A DNA stretch of 8,156 bases from Gammaproteobacteria bacterium (GTDB lineage Bacteria; Pseudomonadota; Gammaproteobacteria; Pseudomonadales; Azotimanducaceae_A), in contig JAPOON010000676.1 of assembly GCA_026713405.1 (NCBI GenBank), positions 1-8,156 on the forward strand, in the 5' to 3' direction. The notes under the pieces are model-generated. The model searched no databases and had not been told where the DNA came from. It saw only the letters and a program-made list of their open reading frames with translations. Of this stretch, positions 6,623 to 8,156 are shown in pieces. Made by a program: the position numbers and the translations under genes. Every line of letters starts with the position of its first letter. Positions within the stretch are counted from its first letter, which is position 1.

Positions 6623-7261
6623 ATGCGCAATCTGACTGAACGGCAACTGCGGCGGCGGGAGCGCATTCTCTCTGCCGCCCGGGAACTGATATCCCGCCAG
6701 GGCTACGACGGGGTCAAGATGCGCGACCTTGCCAAAGCCGCCGACGTGGCGCCCAAAACGCTGTACCACCAGTTCGAAAGCAAGGAGAACCTGCTTCGCA
6801 CCGCGGTGGAAGAACGCTATCGCAGAACTTACAGGGCCATCGACGATGCCGACATCGAGCGGGGCATCGACCGGCTTTTCTTCATCGTCGATACGGTAGC
6901 AACCACGACCCGGAAAAACCTGGCCTACGCCAGGGCGCTGGCCCCGATGCTCAGCTCCTCCACCTCGTTCGCCGAGATCCGTCTGCGCAGCTACCGCAAG
7001 GCCATCGAGCAGATCGCCGCCGAAGGCGAGTTTCTGGACTGGGTCGATGTCGGCCTGCTCACCGCCATCATCTACCGCCAGGTCAATCCCCTGTACCTCA
7101 CCTGGTTCTTCTCGACGAAAGCCCAGCCCCACCGGGCCAGTGTTGCCAAGCTGGACATGAGCCTCATCCTGCGTTCCGTGACCACGGGCTACACGCAGGA
7201 GCGGGCAACCGAGACGATCTTCGCGATGCAGGAGAATCTCAAGGGCACCCGGTTCGTCTGA
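6623..7261 (+). CDS. TetR/AcrR family transcriptional regulator (second of pair)
   Basis: This 212-residue protein is a second TetR-family regulator. Residues 9-27 (LRRRERILSAARELISRQG) form helix 1, and the helix-turn-helix spans about 30-56, with MRDLAKAADVAPKTLYHQF as recognition region, then SKENLLR. The C-terminal domain differs clearly from that of the first TetR, so the pair is not a recent tandem duplication. The start follows the first gene's stop by 3 bases, and GGAG at 6610-6613 inside the end of the first gene serves as its ribosome-binding site. Ligand and targets cannot be told from the sequence. The gene converges on the SnoaL-like gene across a 120-base gap. Confidence 0.92.
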   Translation: MRNLTERQLRRRERILSAARELISRQGYDGVKMRDLAKAADVAPKTLYHQFESKENLLRTAVEERYRRTYRAIDDADIERGIDRLFFIVDTVATTTRKNLAYARALAPMLSSSTSFAEIRLRSYRKAIEQIAAEGEFLDWVDVGLLTAIIYRQVNPLYLTWFFSTKAQPHRASVAKLDMSLILRSVTTGYTQERATETIFAMQENLKGTRFV

Positions 7262-7359
7262 CTTGCATCCCGCTACCGGTCGTTGCAGCAGGAAAGAGCC
7301 GCCGGGTCGAAGCCGCCCCCTGAAGCGCCACCTGCCCAATAGCCCTGGAAGTCCTGGAG

Positions 7360-7377
7360 CGCGGCCTGCTTGCCGCG
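7360..7377 (-). terminator. Possible hairpin just after the SnoaL-like stop
   Basis: CGCGGC-ctgctt-GCCGCG forms a 6-bp GC-only stem with a 6-base loop, starting 4 bases beyond the SnoaL-like stop in the gap between convergent genes. No T-run follows on either strand, so it is not a standard intrinsic terminator. Confidence 0.25.
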
Positions 7378-7381
7378 ACCT

Positions 7382-7903
7382 TCAACCCAGGTGTTCGTAA
7401 AGCGGATCGTCCGGATGGCGGCTGCCGCGCGCCAGGCCATCGAAGGGCGGACCTTCGAGCACGGCGGTGGCGTCCGCGTTCTGGTTCCAGTCCATCACCA
7501 CCTGGCGGTGCGCGATCTTCCAGACATCGTCGCGCTTTTCCATGCGGTCGAGGTAGCGGCCCAGGTAAGTCATCTCCGTGTCCTGGCCTTCTTCAACCGC
7601 CAGATAATGATAGGCGGTGACATAGGTTTCCACCCGCGCCTCGTCTCCCCGCAGGTCGATGGAAACATTGGTGATCGTGTGCTGGGTTGCCGCGTAGCGC
7701 TTGATGGCGGCCGGCAAGTTCTCGCAGAACTCGTGCGCCGATCCGTTGAACCCCCCATAGGCCACCGTGGCATCGGGCCAGTAGGCCGATTTCAGGGTTG
7801 CCTCCTCCGCCCGGTCAACGCCGCGGCTGTGCTTCGCCAGCACGTCCTGGATCGCCAGGCGATCCGCCAGTTCCTCGAGTGTCGGTACCTTTCCCGTTTC
7901 CAT
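7382..7903 (-). CDS. SnoaL/NTF2-like fold protein (nuclear transport factor 2 family)
   Basis: From the ATG at 7903 the protein has 173 residues, a typical length for SnoaL-4/NTF2-like proteins of degradation clusters. Recognisable parts are the N-terminal helices LEELADRLAIQDVLAKHSRG (residues 9-28) with D30, the YWPDATVAYG segment at 41-50, ATQHTITNVSIDL at 72-84 with H75, the strand VETYVTAYHYL, and GRYLDRMEKRDDVWKIAHRQ near 115-134. Members of this cone-shaped fold include isomerases, dehydratases (scytalone dehydratase) and cyclases, and some are small subunits of oxygenases; which applies here is unknown. I prefer this start to the upstream ATG at 8020 because homology-like sequence begins here and AGGGA lies about 8 bases upstream. 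It is transcribed toward the TetR pair and could be their target, or act in the same pathway as the oxygenase operon. Confidence 0.85.
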   Translation of the reverse strand: METGKVPTLEELADRLAIQDVLAKHSRGVDRAEEATLKSAYWPDATVAYGGFNGSAHEFCENLPAAIKRYAATQHTITNVSIDLRGDEARVETYVTAYHYLAVEEGQDTEMTYLGRYLDRMEKRDDVWKIAHRQVVMDWNQNADATAVLEGPPFDGLARGSRHPDDPLYEHLG

Positions 7904-7929
7904 GTCTGATCCCTGATCCGGTTTTCTCA

Positions 7930-7958
7930 ATAGTATTGCCCCGGCGCGCCAATGACCA
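7930..7958 (-). promoter_or_regulatory. Candidate promoter for the SnoaL-like gene
   Basis: On the minus strand TGGTCA (7958-7953) and TACTAT (7935-7930) are 17 bases apart; each matches four of six consensus bases. The spacer contains the 8-base palindrome GGCGCGCC (7943-7950), a possible operator position. This is weak evidence. Confidence 0.25.
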
Positions 7959-8059
7959 CGCACCCAAGACTCCATGTCGCCGATCGGGTTGCGAATCGAG
8001 TCAAGCCTGCTTCCGGTCACCTCTCTCCCGACCGGCCGGAGAACAGCATCGTCAGCTGC

Positions 8060-8156
8060 TCAATCCCGTTTCAGTTCAGGAAAATAGGTCTCATAGAATC
8101 CCCGGTCGCGGGTCAGAAATGCCTCGGCAACCGAAAACGCATGGGCCCCGATCAGG
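8060..8156 (-). CDS. PIN-domain protein, VapC-like (C-terminal end only)
   Basis: The minus strand reads 31 open codons from the window edge to a TGA at 8060-8062. The peptide includes LIGAHAFSVAEAFLTRD followed by RGFYETYFPELKRD. This is the characteristic C-terminus of PIN-domain ribonucleases of the VapC type: the LIGAHA helix is followed by a TRDRGFY motif whose Asp contributes to the metal-binding acidic site. VapC toxins cleave RNA and are normally paired with a VapB antitoxin encoded immediately upstream, which would lie outside this window. The gene reads toward the SnoaL-like gene in the same direction, with a 156-base gap that does not suggest an operon. Confidence 0.75.
   Translation of the reverse strand, partial: LIGAHAFSVAEAFLTRDRGFYETYFPELKRD

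Noticed and set aside
6170..7339. A 389-codon minus-strand open frame across both TetR genes
   Set aside because: It runs antisense to two clear TetR genes with good domain structure, and its translation shows no recognisable fold.
7274..7440. A minus-strand frame after the SnoaL stop encoding a Gly-rich stretch ending in CCNDR
   Set aside because: It starts as a shadow of the SnoaL gene and continues open by high GC content; the SnoaL protein already ends in a family-typical way, so a frameshifted C-terminus is not needed.
7904..8020. A 39-residue N-terminal extension of the SnoaL-like protein from an ATG at 8020
   Set aside because: The extension is basic and not family-like, and a better ribosome-binding site precedes the ATG at 7903.
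1..8156. CRISPR arrays, tRNA or rRNA genes, insertion sequences
   Set aside because: No regularly spaced repeats, cloverleaf-like sequence, rRNA motifs or transposase-like proteins were seen on either strand.

Overview
The window is GC-rich bacterial DNA, most likely from a proteobacterium with a catabolic lifestyle. Its gene set (Rieske ring-hydroxylating oxygenase, Rieske ferredoxin, SDR dehydrogenase, ThuA-like and SnoaL-like proteins, TetR regulators) resembles aromatic, terpenoid or steroid degradation loci of Gammaproteobacteria and related groups. That resemblance suggests the lineage but does not prove it, and no taxonomic marker is present.

Layout. (1) Positions 1-3017, minus strand: a four-gene catabolic operon, in transcription order Rieske oxygenase alpha subunit (3017-1644), Rieske [2Fe-2S] ferredoxin (1550-1206), SDR oxidoreductase (1157-399) and a ThuA-like protein (390 to the window edge, C-terminus missing). 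The oxygenase and ferredoxin would hydroxylate an unknown substrate and the SDR would oxidise the product. No beta subunit and no ferredoxin reductase are visible. (2) Positions 3018-3317: a 300-base divergent intergenic region. (3) Positions 3318-5717, plus strand: a 799-residue protein unlike its neighbours. It has a long disordered N-terminus and a C-terminal block that I read as a diverged relative of the SopB/SigD/IpgD inositol-phosphate phosphatase effector family, with the CX5R catalytic loop changed to CX5K. Its wobble-position composition is clearly less GC-rich than that of the flanking genes. (4) Positions 5724-5858, minus strand: a 44-codon remnant of a second, different ThuA-like gene, lying just behind the effector-like gene. 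(5) Positions 5969-7261, plus strand: two tandem TetR-family regulators, three bases apart. (6) Positions 7382-7903, minus strand: a SnoaL/NTF2-like protein. (7) Positions 8060-8156, minus strand: the C-terminus of a PIN-domain (VapC-type) protein running off the window.

Interpretation. The flanks are ordinary catabolic accessory DNA. The unusual part is the 3318-5717 gene, which looks like a foreign host-interaction gene sitting in a degradation island beside a broken ThuA gene. If the phosphatase-family reading holds, the organism may be host-associated and the protein may be either a pseudo-phosphatase or an enzyme with altered chemistry. All family assignments come from reading motifs by eye; no database search was possible.
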